Notes: generated by a model not told the origin, from the sequence alone. A stretch of 61,110 nt of DNA from an uncultured Clostridia bacterium (GCA_947625095.1 CANQMX010000012.1:1-61110); one strand, 5' to 3'; shown: positions 1 through 8,178, counted from the first letter of the stretch. Numbers and translations are program-made.

Positions 1-124
1 TCGCTTCTTTTTCAAGAATTTCTTTGCCTTCGTACTCTCTACTTCGTACTATTGCTATGCAGTTGTCAATCTGCGGATCTCCCCGGCGACAGCCGAGGTT
101 GTGCTCTTTCGTATAAAAAAGCAC
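1..124 (-). CDS. Partial hypothetical protein, runs off left edge
   Basis: An open frame starts at a GTG (124-122) and stays open for 41 codons to the window edge. It reads MLFYTKEHNLGCRRGD followed by a charged segment ending EILEKEA. A GAGGA ribosome site (129-133) lies 4 nt before the GTG, and a good promoter, TTGACG-17-TATCAT, lies just upstream at 148-176. That combination is why I call such a short piece real. I do not recognise the family. It lies downstream of the XRE regulator on the same strand but has its own promoter. The opposing plus-strand frame here has no such signals. Confidence 0.45.
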   Translation of the reverse strand, partial: MLFYTKEHNLGCRRGDPQIDNCIAIVRSREYEGKEILEKEA

Positions 125-147
125 GCTGTCCTCACGGCAGCCTAATT

Positions 148-176
148 ATGATATCATTTCAAAATGCTTTCGTCAA
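148..176 (-). promoter_or_regulatory. Sigma-A promoter for the left-edge gene
   Basis: On the minus strand TTGACG (171-176) is separated by 17 nt from TATCAT (148-153). The predicted start of transcription is near 141, leaving a short leader with a GAGGA site before the GTG at 124. The stretch 177-280 to its right holds no feature I recognise beyond AT-rich sequence. Confidence 0.5.
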
Positions 177-280
177 GCAATTTTCACAGAATTTTTTGAC
201 TTTTTTGCGGAAAAAGCGGGAATTTTTGGCACACACAACATATCAACAAAACGCATCAAAACACCACAAGATATGGGCGC

Positions 281-562
281 TTAAAGGCTGTTCAAAAAGG
301 CGTTCAGCAAATTTTTTTGTTCGGGCGTCAGATATGCCACCCTCTCTTTCATCTCTTTTTCCTCGGTAAAAAACTCCGCGAGCGTAATTCCAAGCCCCCA
401 GCAGATGTGGCCGAGATATTCCACGGTCGGGCACTTTAAGCCCTCTTCGATCTGATAGATATATGTGGGCGAGACACCCGCCGCCGTCGCGAGCCCATTC
501 TTCGTCAAATTCCTCTTTTCCCGAAAATATTTTACGCGCCTTCCCACCTCTTTCGCGTCCAT
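281..562 (-). CDS. XRE-family HTH transcriptional regulator
   Basis: This 93-residue protein is little more than one lambda-repressor-type HTH: residues 5-60 carry the pattern VKYFREKRNLTKNGLA, then AAGVSPTYIYQIEEG, then a third helix region ending LGITLAEFF. It probably binds DNA as a dimer. ATG 562 follows a GGGGGA ribosome site. It is divergent from the glycosyltransferase at 694, and three copies of ACTATCG lie between the two genes, so it probably controls that gene and itself. The last 25 residues are helical and charged and may serve dimerisation. Regulation of the neighbour is inferred from position and motif, not known for this family member. Confidence 0.85.
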   Translation of the reverse strand: MDAKEVGRRVKYFREKRNLTKNGLATAAGVSPTYIYQIEEGLKCPTVEYLGHICWGLGITLAEFFTEEKEMKERVAYLTPEQKNLLNAFLNSL

Positions 563-581
563 ATCATTCCCCCGAAATTTT

Positions 582-662
582 ACTATCGTATTTATTTTAC
601 CGCGCGAAACATGCCGATATTTTAACTATCGTGTTGACAAATGTAAACTATCGCGATATAAT
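582..662 (+). promoter_or_regulatory. Divergent control region with three ACTATCG operator-like repeats and a sigma-A promoter
   Basis: ACTATCG occurs at 582-588, 625-631 and 647-653, all in the same orientation and 43 and 22 nt apart, i.e. about four and two helical turns. The rightward promoter is TTGACA (634-639), 17 nt, TATAAT (657-662). The second repeat ends just before the -35 and the third lies in the spacer, so a protein bound there would block the promoter. The first repeat lies in the leader of the XRE gene. Confidence 0.65.
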
Positions 663-693
663 GTTTCTACTTTTGTGTTGCTGGGAGAAATTT

Positions 694-1938
694 GTGAAAA
701 AGATCCTCATTTTAACGGCCACGGCGGGCAATGCGCACAACGCCTGCGCGGAAGCGGTGCGCCAACGGCTGAGCGCTGAGGGCGCGCAGACAGAAGTCGT
801 CGATATGTTCCAAAGTTTTTCGCCCCGATATGCCCGCCTTGTCGACCGCGGATACAGTTTTGCCGTAGAGCGGTTGCGCCCGCTCTATGATCTGTTTTAT
901 GAGCACTACCGCAAGAACGACCCTTCCAAGCGCTATTCCAACTCGACGCGGCGCACCTGCCTTTCTGCGGTGGAAGGCCTCATGGCGAAACTGCTCGAAT
1001 ACAAGCCCGACGCCGTCTTTTGCACGCACTACGGTTGCGCCATCGCCCTCTGCTACTTAAAACTTGCTTTCCCGCTGCCCTGCAAAATTTATTCCGTCTG
1101 CCTCGACTACACCCTCTCCCCGTTCTGGGAGTCCGCGATCGGCGTGGACGCATTTTTTATTTCGCACGAGAGCCTGTCCGAAGCGTGTATGGAAAGGGGA
1201 TATCGGCAAGAACAGTTGCTGCCCGTCGGCATCCCCGTTCGCCCCGCGCCGCCGTCCGCGGAAACGTCCCGAAGCGACCTCTTCACCGTTCTCGTCCTGT
1301 TCGGGGGCGGAAATTGGAACGGCATTTATAAATTGTACCGCATGACGCTCCATGCCCTGCGCGGGAGGAGCGCGCGCGTTATCGTCGTCAACGGAAAGAA
1401 CAAAAAGAGTTTCAAAAAAACGGCGCGCCGCAAGCACGCCGATGAGATCGCCGTTGAAAACGTGGGGTTTACGCAGGAACTTCCGCGCTATTTTTCCGAG
1501 GCGGACGTCGTCATCAACAAGTGCGGAGGCGCAAACGCCGCCGAGATGTTGAACGCAGCCGTCCCCATGCTCATCTACGAAAAGATCCCCGCGCAGGAGA
1601 AGCGCAATCTCGCCTTTTTGAAGGCGCACGGGGCGGCTCTCTCCTTCAAAAACGCGGCGACGCTGAAACGCGCCCTCCATGTGTTGTTGGATCGCCCCTC
1701 CGAGCGGATGAAACTTTCGCAAAGTGCAAAAAATCTCGCAAAGAACGGATTGGAGAGCATTGTGACCACCCTCTTTAACAATCCCGCGGCGGATTGGGAA
1801 CAATGCAAGTCCTCAAATATCCGCCTCAACGAGGTCAAAAAGACGTGCAAACGCGCGTTGAAAGCGGCGGCAAAGCAGGAAAAACTCAACAAAAAGTATC
1901 CCTTCCTCAAAGAGGAACGCTTGGAGTGGTATCTTTAA
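694..1938 (+). CDS. GT28-type glycosyltransferase, processive diacylglycerol glucosyltransferase-like
   Basis: The 414-residue product resembles the MGDG synthase/UgtP family, which adds hexose from a nucleotide sugar to diacylglycerol on the inner face of the membrane, making glycolipids and lipoteichoic acid anchors. The N-terminus has the family's glycine-rich loop (LTATAGNAHNACA, with N in place of the usual G). The C-terminal half holds a donor-binding region with VLFGGGNWNG and INKCGGANAAEMLNAAVP. The start is GTG 694, six nt after GGGAG, within a longer open frame; upstream ATGs lie inside the promoter. It is transcribed from TTGACA-17-TATAAT at 634-662 and is likely controlled by the divergent XRE protein. 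Lipid specificity is inferred. Confidence 0.8.
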   Translation: MKKILILTATAGNAHNACAEAVRQRLSAEGAQTEVVDMFQSFSPRYARLVDRGYSFAVERLRPLYDLFYEHYRKNDPSKRYSNSTRRTCLSAVEGLMAKLLEYKPDAVFCTHYGCAIALCYLKLAFPLPCKIYSVCLDYTLSPFWESAIGVDAFFISHESLSEACMERGYRQEQLLPVGIPVRPAPPSAETSRSDLFTVLVLFGGGNWNGIYKLYRMTLHALRGRSARVIVVNGKNKKSFKKTARRKHADEIAVENVGFTQELPRYFSEADVVINKCGGANAAEMLNAAVPMLIYEKIPAQEKRNLAFLKAHGAALSFKNAATLKRALHVLLDRPSERMKLSQSAKNLAKNGLESIVTTLFNNPAADWEQCKSSNIRLNEVKKTCKRALKAAAKQEKLNKKYPFLKEERLEWYL

Positions 1939-2004
1939 CGCCTCGCCGCGCAAGTCGCCGCGTAAGTCGCCGCGCATGGTAGCGTTCTCCTCCGAGGCAA
2001 AGAA

Positions 2005-2029
2005 AAAACGGCGGTCATTCCGCCGTTTT
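2005..2029. terminator. Bidirectional terminator
   Basis: AAAACGGCGG and CCGCCGTTTT pair around a 5-nt loop, giving an A-tract on one side and a T-tract on the other. It sits between the convergent ends of the glycosyltransferase and the FmdB-type gene and can serve both. Confidence 0.75.
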
Positions 2030-2040
2030 GCGTGTTGCGT

Positions 2041-2238
2041 TCAGCCGCAGCCCGAACATTCCGAGCACTTTCCCGAGCAATGTTTGGGCGGCTTGCCCGT
2101 CGCCGAATACATACAGCCCGACCAGCTCCTTTGCGCCTCCGTGCCGCACGCGGGGCACTTCACCGCCTCCTCGTGGCTCTTCACGAGTTCCTCAAATTCC
2201 TTCCCGCACGCGGGGCACTTGTATTGCAGAATGGGCAT
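2041..2238 (-). CDS. FmdB-type zinc ribbon protein
   Basis: A 65-residue protein with the FmdB-family zinc ribbon: residues 1-31 carry [12 protein letters not shown] and KCPACG, four cysteines (8, 11, 28, 31) spaced for one zinc. A Cys-rich tail ([13 protein letters not shown]) may bind a second metal or be disordered. The family is called putative regulatory protein, but its biochemical role is not established. The start at 2238 has a GAGGTG ribosome site 5 nt upstream, and the gene has its own promoter. Confidence 0.8.
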   Translation of the reverse strand: MPILQYKCPACGKEFEELVKSHEEAVKCPACGTEAQRSWSGCMYSATGKPPKHCSGKCSECSGCG

Positions 2239-2254
2239 CTTTCACCTCTTCCCC

Positions 2255-2283
2255 ATTATACACCGCCCGCGCGCCGATTGCAA
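2255..2283 (-). promoter_or_regulatory. Sigma-A promoter of the FmdB-type gene
   Basis: Reading leftward, TTGCAA (2278-2283), 17 nt, TATAAT (2255-2260), followed by a 16-nt stretch with a GAGGTG site before the ATG. TTGCAA recurs as a -35 element elsewhere in this window (50464 and 59949). Confidence 0.65.
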
Positions 2284-2291
2284 GTATTTTT

Positions 2292-3737
2292 TCAGATGAT
2301 ACACTTCCCATCGGTGAAGGAGTTGACGAGTTCCTCCACGCGCGCGCCCTTCCTGTGAAAGCAGGCCACCATGTCCGCGGGGGAGGCGATAGCGCCGCGG
2401 TATCGCGCGCAGTAATCGGAGAGCGCGGCAAAAAATCGTTTGTCCCCCGCCACCGTGCGCAGGTTGTCAAACAGGATGACCCCCTTGTCGTAGGCCAGAT
2501 TGCGGTACTCGTATTCCCCCGTAAATTCCGTGAGCGGCTTGGACATCCTCGTATCTGCCGCCCCGCTCACCTGCGCGTGAATGGAGTAAAAGGCACGGTA
2601 CGAAAGCTCCGATGAGGCCACCATGTCCGCGTATGACACCCCATATTCGGGGTGTTCGTCCAAAAAGAGCGCCGCCGAAAATTCCGCAAGCCCCTCGTCC
2701 TGCCACGCCTCGTTGTATTGGTCGCTCCCCACCATGGCGTACCACCATTGGTGCGCCGTCTCGTGCGCGACGACGAGGGGGATATCCCCCTCCCGCAGAT
2801 CCCGCGCGATCATGGAGAGCATGGGGTATTCCATTCCGCCGTATGGAAAGTCCGTCTGCACGACGACGTACTGCGGATATTCGTATTCCCCGAACGTCTC
2901 CGCGAAGTAGCAGAGGCTATCCTTCGCCGCGGCGAGGGTGCGCGCGGGGTCGGCGTCGTCGAGGTAGTAATAGGTGACGGGCACGTCCCCCGCCTCCGCG
3001 GAAACGCTCTCGAACGCCGTCCCGAGCACAAAGGCGACGTCGCGCACGTTCTGCGCGCGGAGGGAATACACGGCTTTTCCGCCGCTCTCCTCCCTCTCCG
3101 CCGCCCCGCACACGGTGTATTCCGCGGGCACGGTCAGGGTCACGTCGTAGTCGGCGCACGCCGTCACAAAGGGGTCGCCGTAGGGCGCATACACGCGGTC
3201 GCAAAAGCCCTCCCGCCCATACGTTTCGAGCACGGGATAGAAGTTGGCGAGGTTGACGGTCTCCCTGCCCACCCCGAGGCGGTGTGAAATTTCGGCGAGG
3301 GTCACCTCAAACGTAAAGGTCAACTTCGCCGTCTCGTCGGGGTAGAGCGGCTCTTCGAGCGCGACGGAGAGCACGTTTTCATCCTCGCCGCACACCGCGT
3401 AGCCCGCCGCCCCGCCCACGGCGGAAAAGGTGATGCCGCCGTAACTTTGGCCGTTGTAGTAGGCCGCGGGCGCGTAGAGTTCGGAGACGGGCGCATACTT
3501 CGCCCCCTCGCGGTAGGCGTTGGGCGCAAGGAAAAAGCGCACTTCCTCCCACGCATTGTCCGAACCGTTCACAATGTTCGCCTCCATCTCGGCGCAAAGT
3601 TTTCTCTCCTCGGGGAAATATTCCGCGCGGATGGAGTAAAAAGTCCGCTCCCCGCTGCCGCCGCCCCCGCAGGCCGCAAGCGCAAGCATGGGGGAAAGAA
3701 GAACGCCGCACATCGTAACGCTTAAAATTTTTCGCAT
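2292..3737 (-). CDS. M1-type (gluzincin) metallopeptidase lipoprotein
   Basis: This 481-residue protein begins with a lipoprotein signal (LALAAC, Cys23), so it should be anchored on the outer face of the membrane. Residues about 323-327 are HETAH, followed 18 residues later by the third zinc ligand in NEAWQDEGLAEF. An exopeptidase-loop-like GGMEYP lies about 20 residues before. These are the hallmarks of M1 aminopeptidases, which remove N-terminal residues from peptides. The N-terminal half is the usual beta-sandwich domain, and the C-terminal domain is short for the family. A GGAGG site precedes the ATG. It stands alone, with the FmdB promoter just downstream. Substrate unknown. Confidence 0.88.
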   Translation of the reverse strand: MRKILSVTMCGVLLSPMLALAACGGGGSGERTFYSIRAEYFPEERKLCAEMEANIVNGSDNAWEEVRFFLAPNAYREGAKYAPVSELYAPAAYYNGQSYGGITFSAVGGAAGYAVCGEDENVLSVALEEPLYPDETAKLTFTFEVTLAEISHRLGVGRETVNLANFYPVLETYGREGFCDRVYAPYGDPFVTACADYDVTLTVPAEYTVCGAAEREESGGKAVYSLRAQNVRDVAFVLGTAFESVSAEAGDVPVTYYYLDDADPARTLAAAKDSLCYFAETFGEYEYPQYVVVQTDFPYGGMEYPMLSMIARDLREGDIPLVVAHETAHQWWYAMVGSDQYNEAWQDEGLAEFSAALFLDEHPEYGVSYADMVASSELSYRAFYSIHAQVSGAADTRMSKPLTEFTGEYEYRNLAYDKGVILFDNLRTVAGDKRFFAALSDYCARYRGAIASPADMVACFHRKGARVEELVNSFTDGKCII

Positions 3738-3780
3738 AAAAAACCTCCGCCGAACCCGACGGAGTATTGTATGCGCTTGT

Positions 3781-3828
3781 CCCCCTCGCGTATGCGGGGG
3801 GAAATAAACAGCCCGCCGTGAGGCGGGC
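3781..3828 (-). terminator. Terminator after the 3836-4474 gene
   Basis: GCCCGCC (3811-3817) and GGCGGGC (3822-3828) form a stem whose minus-strand 3' side is followed by TGTTTATTT. A second hairpin of CCCC(T)CGC and GCGGGGG at 3781-3800 follows. The pair lies between the stop of the gene at 3836 and the start of the M1 peptidase. Confidence 0.6.
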
Positions 3829-3835
3829 GCGTCTT

Positions 3836-4474
3836 TTATTCCTGTCCTTCCTGTGCGGGCGTCGTCTCCGCCGTCTCCGCGTTTCCCTCTTCGGGCGCGG
3901 CCGGCGCTTCCGAAGCCTCTTCCGCCTTTTCTGCGGCAGGCGCGGGTGCGGGCGCCTTCCCCTCCGCTCTCGCTTTTTCGGCGGCAAGAAGTTCGGCAAG
4001 CAGCCTGTGCACCGACTTTATCTTCCCCTGGTACAAATTCCCCGTGAGGTCGACGGCATACAGGCGGAGCGTCTTCAACACCTTGCCCTTTTCCCCGTCG
4101 ATGAGCAGCCCCATGAGTTCCTCCTCGGTGAGGGAGAAGCGGAGCGAACTGCGCTGTTCGATGACGACGCGCGATTCGGGCGTCAGGTTGTTCTTTTGCT
4201 TATAGAGGGCAGTCAGGTTGAAGGAGACCCTGCCGTTCTTGATGCCGATCTCGTTCAGGGCGACCTCGTTGAGGGAGCGGTTGCCGATGGTACATTCCGC
4301 GCACCGTTTGCGCGTCGCCGCGTCCGCCGCATAAAAGCCCAAAAAGTTCAGCCGCTGCACCGCTATTTTGTTGCGGAGCACGAGGAGCATTGAGAGCACC
4401 ACCGCGATCAGCACCACGATGATGACGGAAGAAATCACCACGATGAGTCCCACGCCGTCATTCAACCATTCCAT
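3836..4474 (-). CDS. Single-pass membrane protein of unknown function
   Basis: One strong transmembrane segment (about residues 8-35, VVISSVIIVVLIAVVL) is followed by a soluble domain of about 130 residues and an Ala/Glu/Pro-rich, probably disordered tail (last 45 residues). The soluble part contains two cysteines (KRCAEC) and mixed alpha/beta sequence I cannot place. Two ATGs compete: 4480 is only 1 nt from GGAGG, while 4474 is 7 nt away, so I prefer 4474 (212 residues). It is transcribed from its own promoter at 4506-4533. No neighbour suggests a role. Confidence 0.7.
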   Translation of the reverse strand: MEWLNDGVGLIVVISSVIIVVLIAVVLSMLLVLRNKIAVQRLNFLGFYAADAATRKRCAECTIGNRSLNEVALNEIGIKNGRVSFNLTALYKQKNNLTPESRVVIEQRSSLRFSLTEEELMGLLIDGEKGKVLKTLRLYAVDLTGNLYQGKIKSVHRLLAELLAAEKARAEGKAPAPAPAAEKAEEASEAPAAPEEGNAETAETTPAQEGQE

Positions 4475-4505
4475 ATCCATTCCTCCCGATTATTTTGTCA
4501 CCTCT

Positions 4506-4533
4506 ATTATACACGCCCTGCGCCCAAAATCAA
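4506..4533 (-). promoter_or_regulatory. Sigma-A promoter of the 3836-4474 gene
   Basis: On the minus strand TTGATT (4528-4533), 16 nt, TATAAT (4506-4511). The transcript would carry a leader of about 25 nt with GGGAGGA. Confidence 0.5.
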
Positions 4534-4542
4534 TCTTGTTTC

Positions 4543-4575
4543 AAAAAAAATCGGCGCATCCGCGCCGATTTTTTT
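4543..4575. terminator. Bidirectional terminator at the end of the M23 gene
   Basis: TCGGCGC (4551-4557) and GCGCCGA (4562-4568) are flanked by eight A and seven T residues. It overlaps the stop codon of the M23 gene on the minus strand. Confidence 0.8.
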
Positions 4576-5221
4576 ACTTTTCGTCGAACACCACATCGAT
4601 GTAGTCGAGGGGGTTCACATTCTTGCCGCTCTTCACCATTTCAAGGTGCAGGTGGGTGCCCTCCGCCTTCTCGATGCCGTACGCCGCCGCCACCGTGCCG
4701 AGTTTCGTCCCCTGCTTCACGGTATCGCCCACGCGGATCTTGCTGTCGATCTCGATGAAGCGGTACACGGTCTGCAAGTTGTCGCCGTGGTCGATCACGA
4801 TATAGTTCCCCGTCTCGGGTCGCTCGTAGATGGTTTTGACAACGCCGTCGCTCATGGCGCACACGGCCGTGCCCTCTTCGGCGGCAAAGTCGATGGCGTT
4901 GTGGCGATAGTACCAGCGGAGCACCTTGTTGCCGTAGATGAAGGCATACTCCGTCGAAGCGGGGGCTTCCACGGGCGCGATGAAACGCACAGGCTCGCCT
5001 GTCGAGGGCGTATCGGGCACGTCGGGGTCGACGGGCGGCACGCCGCCGGGCTCGTCCGGATCATCCGGCTCGGTGTAGGGCGGAACGTCCAAGGTCGGCT
5101 CGGTGTCCCCCGCCGCAAAGTACACGGTCAGCACCGTAGCGGCGACGAGCAGTAGCACGCTCACGGCGAGGACAAGGTAGTAAATCAATTTCTTTCTGCT
5201 TTTGGTCTTTTCTTCCTTCAT
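4574..5221 (-). CDS. Membrane-anchored M23 (LytM) peptidase, SpoIIQ-like
   Basis: A 215-residue protein: cytoplasmic Lys/Arg stretch, one transmembrane helix (residues 12-36), a Pro/Asp-rich linker (40-76), then an M23 domain. The zinc ligands are all present: His107 and Asp111 in RHNAIDFAA and HLH at 190-192. Short size, single N-terminal helix and LytM fold match SpoIIQ, the forespore partner of SpoIIIAH during engulfment. In clostridial SpoIIQ the ligand set is usually complete, as here, while Bacillus subtilis has lost it. A generic cell-wall endopeptidase is the alternative. GGGAGGA lies 7 nt before the ATG. I see no clean sigma-F or sigma-G promoter upstream. Confidence 0.75.
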   Translation of the reverse strand: MKEEKTKSRKKLIYYLVLAVSVLLLVAATVLTVYFAAGDTEPTLDVPPYTEPDDPDEPGGVPPVDPDVPDTPSTGEPVRFIAPVEAPASTEYAFIYGNKVLRWYYRHNAIDFAAEEGTAVCAMSDGVVKTIYERPETGNYIVIDHGDNLQTVYRFIEIDSKIRVGDTVKQGTKLGTVAAAYGIEKAEGTHLHLEMVKSGKNVNPLDYIDVVFDEK

Positions 5222-5229
5222 TCAAGTAT

Positions 5230-6120
5230 CCTCCCGGAAAGAATTATGTACGCCTTTTGTTGCCCTTCCGCATTTGTTTTATACATCTTGTTGCACAACT
5301 TTTGTCCCTCTTGTCCCGCGCCTCGTTTGTCTCGCAAGGCCTACCCTCCTTGGGAGGTCGCAGAACGCACTTCGTCGGCGCACGCCCTTTGTTTGCGCCT
5401 TTCTTGCGAAAGGCTTGTTTTAAGGGCGGCGCCTCCTCCCCTCGTTTCCCAAAAAATCTTTGCTATGCAAATCTTTTTTGGGATCCCTTTTTCCAGCCCT
5501 GCGGGCTGTGCGAAGCGTTCTGCGGTGTCCCGCCCGCACTATTCGTTTACTAAGGGCGGCACGAGCGCGTAGCGCGAAGTAGTGAGCGCATCGGAAGGCG
5601 CGAACGGTGACCGTCCCGCCCGCACCATTTTTGACCAAGGGCGGCACACCCCACGCGCACTATTGCCGACTAAGCGTGGCACGAGCCGTAGGCGAAGTAG
5701 CGGCACAGCCGCGCAGTAGGGCGGGATTCCACCCGCCCGAGACGGCTTCGCCGCAGGCAATGGTGGGGAGGCACTCCTCATACCGCCGCGTCCTCCCTCA
5801 TTCCGAGCCGCGCGCCCGTCGCATCATGTGCGGCGGGCGCGCGGCGAGAGAATCTTTCTCCGAAGAACCCGCCCCCGCGTTATTACGCGTCATTCTGAAC
5901 CCCCGCAGGGGGTGAAGAATCCCCCGAACGCAGTCCACCCTATCCCCCCACCCATCCACACAGGGGTGCGGTCTCCTCATACCGAACCCGCGCAGCGGGT
6001 GAGTGTATCTTGCCCCCTCCTTGTAGAGGGATAAAGGGGGGTGGGCTGTCCCCACCCCCCCCCCGAGCGGGGTGGGGACGCAGGGGGCGGGGCGCCCCAC
6101 TTTCTCCGCCCGCCAAAACG
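5230..6120. repeat. Repeat island 1
   Basis: About 900 nt without a credible gene. It is a mosaic of elements found elsewhere in the window: a 278-nt block (5335-5612) present in inverted orientation at 24378-24652; the stretch with GACGGCTTCGCCGCAGG and TGGTGGGGAGG that recurs at about 10120, 10390, 17530 and 24320; one CATTCTGA...GAAGAATC hairpin (5889-5921); and one CTCATACCGA...GTGTATCTT hairpin (5976-6011). Short open frames here are repeat shadows. Confidence 0.8.
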
Positions 6121-6126
6121 CCCGCC

Positions 6127-6552
6127 TCAATACCCGCCGAAGATGAGCGGCGTCCCCACTGCGGTCTCCTCCGCACCGAGAGCGATGTGCAGATTGACGA
6201 GATACCCCTCTATCATCACGCCGCCGCCCAAATCGGGAGAGTACAGATAATAATTTTTCACGCCGCCCGTCTCCTCCTCAAACAGAAGTCGGGCGTGGAA
6301 GCGCGCCTTGATCTCCTCGTACCTGTCCCCCGCATACCGCGCGCTCTCGCCCGTCACGCCGCCCGCAAGTTTTGTGAAAAGCGGCTCGTCCGTGCGCTTC
6401 ATGAGGCAGGAGGAGGAATCCCCGTAATACACTTCATACCCGCCGCCCTCGGGGAACACGGGCGCGTGCAGCACAAGGAGGAGAAACACCGCGCAGGCGA
6501 GGCAGGCGAGCGTCACGGCCGCGGCCTTCATTCCACAAAAAAATCGGTGCAT
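6127..6552 (-). CDS. Small exported protein, possibly YwmB-like
   Basis: From ATG 6552 the product is 141 residues with an N-terminal hydrophobic segment (about residues 6-30) acting as signal or anchor, then a small alpha/beta domain ending LGAEETAVGTPLIFGGY. The closing pattern, a strand with NLHIAL followed by GTP-hydrophobic-Gly-Tyr, reminds me of the C-terminus of YwmB-type proteins, but this is recall, not alignment. An in-frame ATG at 6600 would add 16 residues and run through the terminator-like hairpin at 6559-6582, so I prefer 6552, preceded by GGGAGGA. It lies just after the prmA-HIT operon. Confidence 0.6.
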   Translation of the reverse strand: MHRFFCGMKAAAVTLACLACAVFLLLVLHAPVFPEGGGYEVYYGDSSSCLMKRTDEPLFTKLAGGVTGESARYAGDRYEEIKARFHARLLFEEETGGVKNYYLYSPDLGGGVMIEGYLVNLHIALGAEETAVGTPLIFGGY

Positions 6553-6582
6553 AAAAAAATCCTCCCGCAAGTACGGAAGGAT
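6553..6582 (-). terminator. Terminator-like hairpin that contains a ribosome binding site
   Basis: ATCCT(C)CCG (6559-6567) pairs with CGG(A)AGGAT (6574-6582) and on the minus strand is followed by TTTTTT, ending the HIT-gene transcript. The 3' arm, GGGAGGAT, is also the ribosome site of the gene starting at 6552. Pairing would both end transcription and hide the site. Confidence 0.55.
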
Positions 6583-6613
6583 TGTTGACCGCGCCGTCAA
6601 AATTTATACGGCC

Positions 6614-6952
6614 TCACTTTTCCCAGGAGAGCGTCTCGCCGCCGAGGATGTGGATGTGCAGATGCTTTACGCTCTGCCCCGCGCTCTCGCCTTGGTTGAT
6701 GACGAGCCTGTACCCGTCCGCAAGCCCCAGCGTCGGCGCAAGCGCGGCAATTTTTTTGAGGACGCGCCCAAGGAACGCCGCCCGCCCATCGTCCAATTCG
6801 GAAAGGTACGCAAAGTGCTCCTTCGGCACGCACAGCAGGTGAATTTTCGCAAGGGGAGCAATGTCCTTGAAGATGACGATCTCCCCGTCCTCATACACCT
6901 TTGCGGAGGGAATTTCTCCCGCGATAATCTTACAAAAGATGCAGTTTTCCAT
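6614..6952 (-). CDS. HIT-family nucleotide-binding protein
   Basis: A 112-residue Hint-branch HIT protein that hydrolyses nucleoside phosphoramidates or similar substrates. The N-terminal CIFCKIIAGEIPSAKVYED and the catalytic His triad HLHIH (97, 99, 101) followed by ILGG are clear. Cys4, Cys7 and His46 match the zinc ligands of some members. Its ATG overlaps the mtaB stop (TAATG), so translation is coupled. It is the last gene of the prmA-rsmE-mtaB-HIT string. Confidence 0.95.
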   Translation of the reverse strand: MENCIFCKIIAGEIPSAKVYEDGEIVIFKDIAPLAKIHLLCVPKEHFAYLSELDDGRAAFLGRVLKKIAALAPTLGLADGYRLVINQGESAGQSVKHLHIHILGGETLSWEK

Positions 6953-8178
6953 TATTTTATCTCCTTTATGATCTCGGCATAAGCGCCGTCATGGTACGGT
7001 TTCAGCGGCCGAACCTCGTACATGCCCCCCTCGTTTGCGCTCTCGGCGTACACGCGAATATAATTTTCGGTGTACCCGCCGTCCTCCTCGAAGAGGGCGG
7101 TAAGCCTTCTGCCCAAAAAGCGGCGGATGTAATTTTGTTCGGCATTTTTGCCCGCGGCGAGGAGCCGCGCCGTGCGCTCCTTTTTGACTTCTGCGGGCAG
7201 GTCGCAAAGTTTCGCCGCCGCCGTCCCCTCGCGCGCGGAGAAGGGAAAGGCGTGCACCCGCGCAAATCCCGCCTCCCCGATGATCGAGAGCGACTGCAAA
7301 AAATCCTCCTCCGTCTCGGTGGGGAAGCCCGCGATGATGTCCGTCGTGATGGCGGCGTCGGGGAAATATTCGTAAATTTTTCCGCACGCCGCAAGGTATT
7401 GTTCCCGCGTGTAGTGCCTGTTCATGGCGCGGAGCACTGCGGTCGACCCGCTCTGCAAAGAGAGGTGGAAGTGCGGGCACACATTCCCCGCCGCCTTCGC
7501 CTTCTCCAAAAATTCCTCGGTCACGACGCCCTCTTCGAGCGACCCCAAGCGGATGCGCGCGGGCACGTCCTTGAGCGCCACGAGCAAGTCGCCCAAATCC
7601 ATATCCCCGTCGCGGTAGGAGGAAATGTCGATGCCCGTCAGCACCACCTCCTTCGCCCCGCACGCCATGGCCTCGGAGAGGATGCTCTCCGCGCTGCGCG
7701 AGCGCGTCCTGCCTCGCAAATACGGAATGAGGCAGTACGAGCAAAAGTTGTTGCACCCGTCCTCGATGCGCAAAAAGGCGCGCGTCTTGTTGCGCTTGGG
7801 CGCGGGCAGTTCGCAGAACGCGGTCTCCGTCTCATGGAAGATCCCCCGCCCGTCGAGCAGTTCCAGGATCTTGTCCTTTCGCATCGCGCCCGCGACGACG
7901 GTCACCCCCTCGCGCCCCGCAAACGCCTCCGCGCTGTGCTCCGAGGCGCACCCGCACACCACAATGGGGGCAAGGGGGTTGAACCTACGCATCCGCGTCA
8001 CCGCCTGGCGGGACTTGCGCTCCGCCTCCTTGGTCACCGCGCAAGTGTTGAGGAGGTAGAGGTCTGCCTCCCCGAGCACGTCGGTCACCTCATAGCCGCG
8101 CTCCTCCAGCCCGCGCATGAGGGAGGCGCTCTCCACCTCGTTCATCTTGCACCCGAGGGTGAACACGCACGCCTTCAT
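6952..8178 (-). CDS. mtaB: tRNA t6A37 methylthiotransferase MtaB
   Basis: A 408-residue radical SAM enzyme that converts t6A37 of tRNAs reading ANN codons to ms2t6A. The N-terminal methylthiotransferase domain holds three cluster cysteines (Cys10 in LGCKMNEVES, Cys46 in NTCAVT, Cys77 in VCGC). The radical SAM cluster is CNNFCSYC (142, 146, 149). A TRAM-type RNA-binding segment occupies the last 60 residues. The start at 8178 overlaps the rsmE stop by 4 nt (ATGA); a longer in-frame extension would run into rsmE. Cys spacing and gene order favour MtaB over MiaB and RimO. Confidence 0.93.
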   Translation of the reverse strand: MKACVFTLGCKMNEVESASLMRGLEERGYEVTDVLGEADLYLLNTCAVTKEAERKSRQAVTRMRRFNPLAPIVVCGCASEHSAEAFAGREGVTVVAGAMRKDKILELLDGRGIFHETETAFCELPAPKRNKTRAFLRIEDGCNNFCSYCLIPYLRGRTRSRSAESILSEAMACGAKEVVLTGIDISSYRDGDMDLGDLLVALKDVPARIRLGSLEEGVVTEEFLEKAKAAGNVCPHFHLSLQSGSTAVLRAMNRHYTREQYLAACGKIYEYFPDAAITTDIIAGFPTETEEDFLQSLSIIGEAGFARVHAFPFSAREGTAAAKLCDLPAEVKKERTARLLAAGKNAEQNYIRRFLGRRLTALFEEDGGYTENYIRVYAESANEGGMYEVRPLKPYHDGAYAEIIKEIK

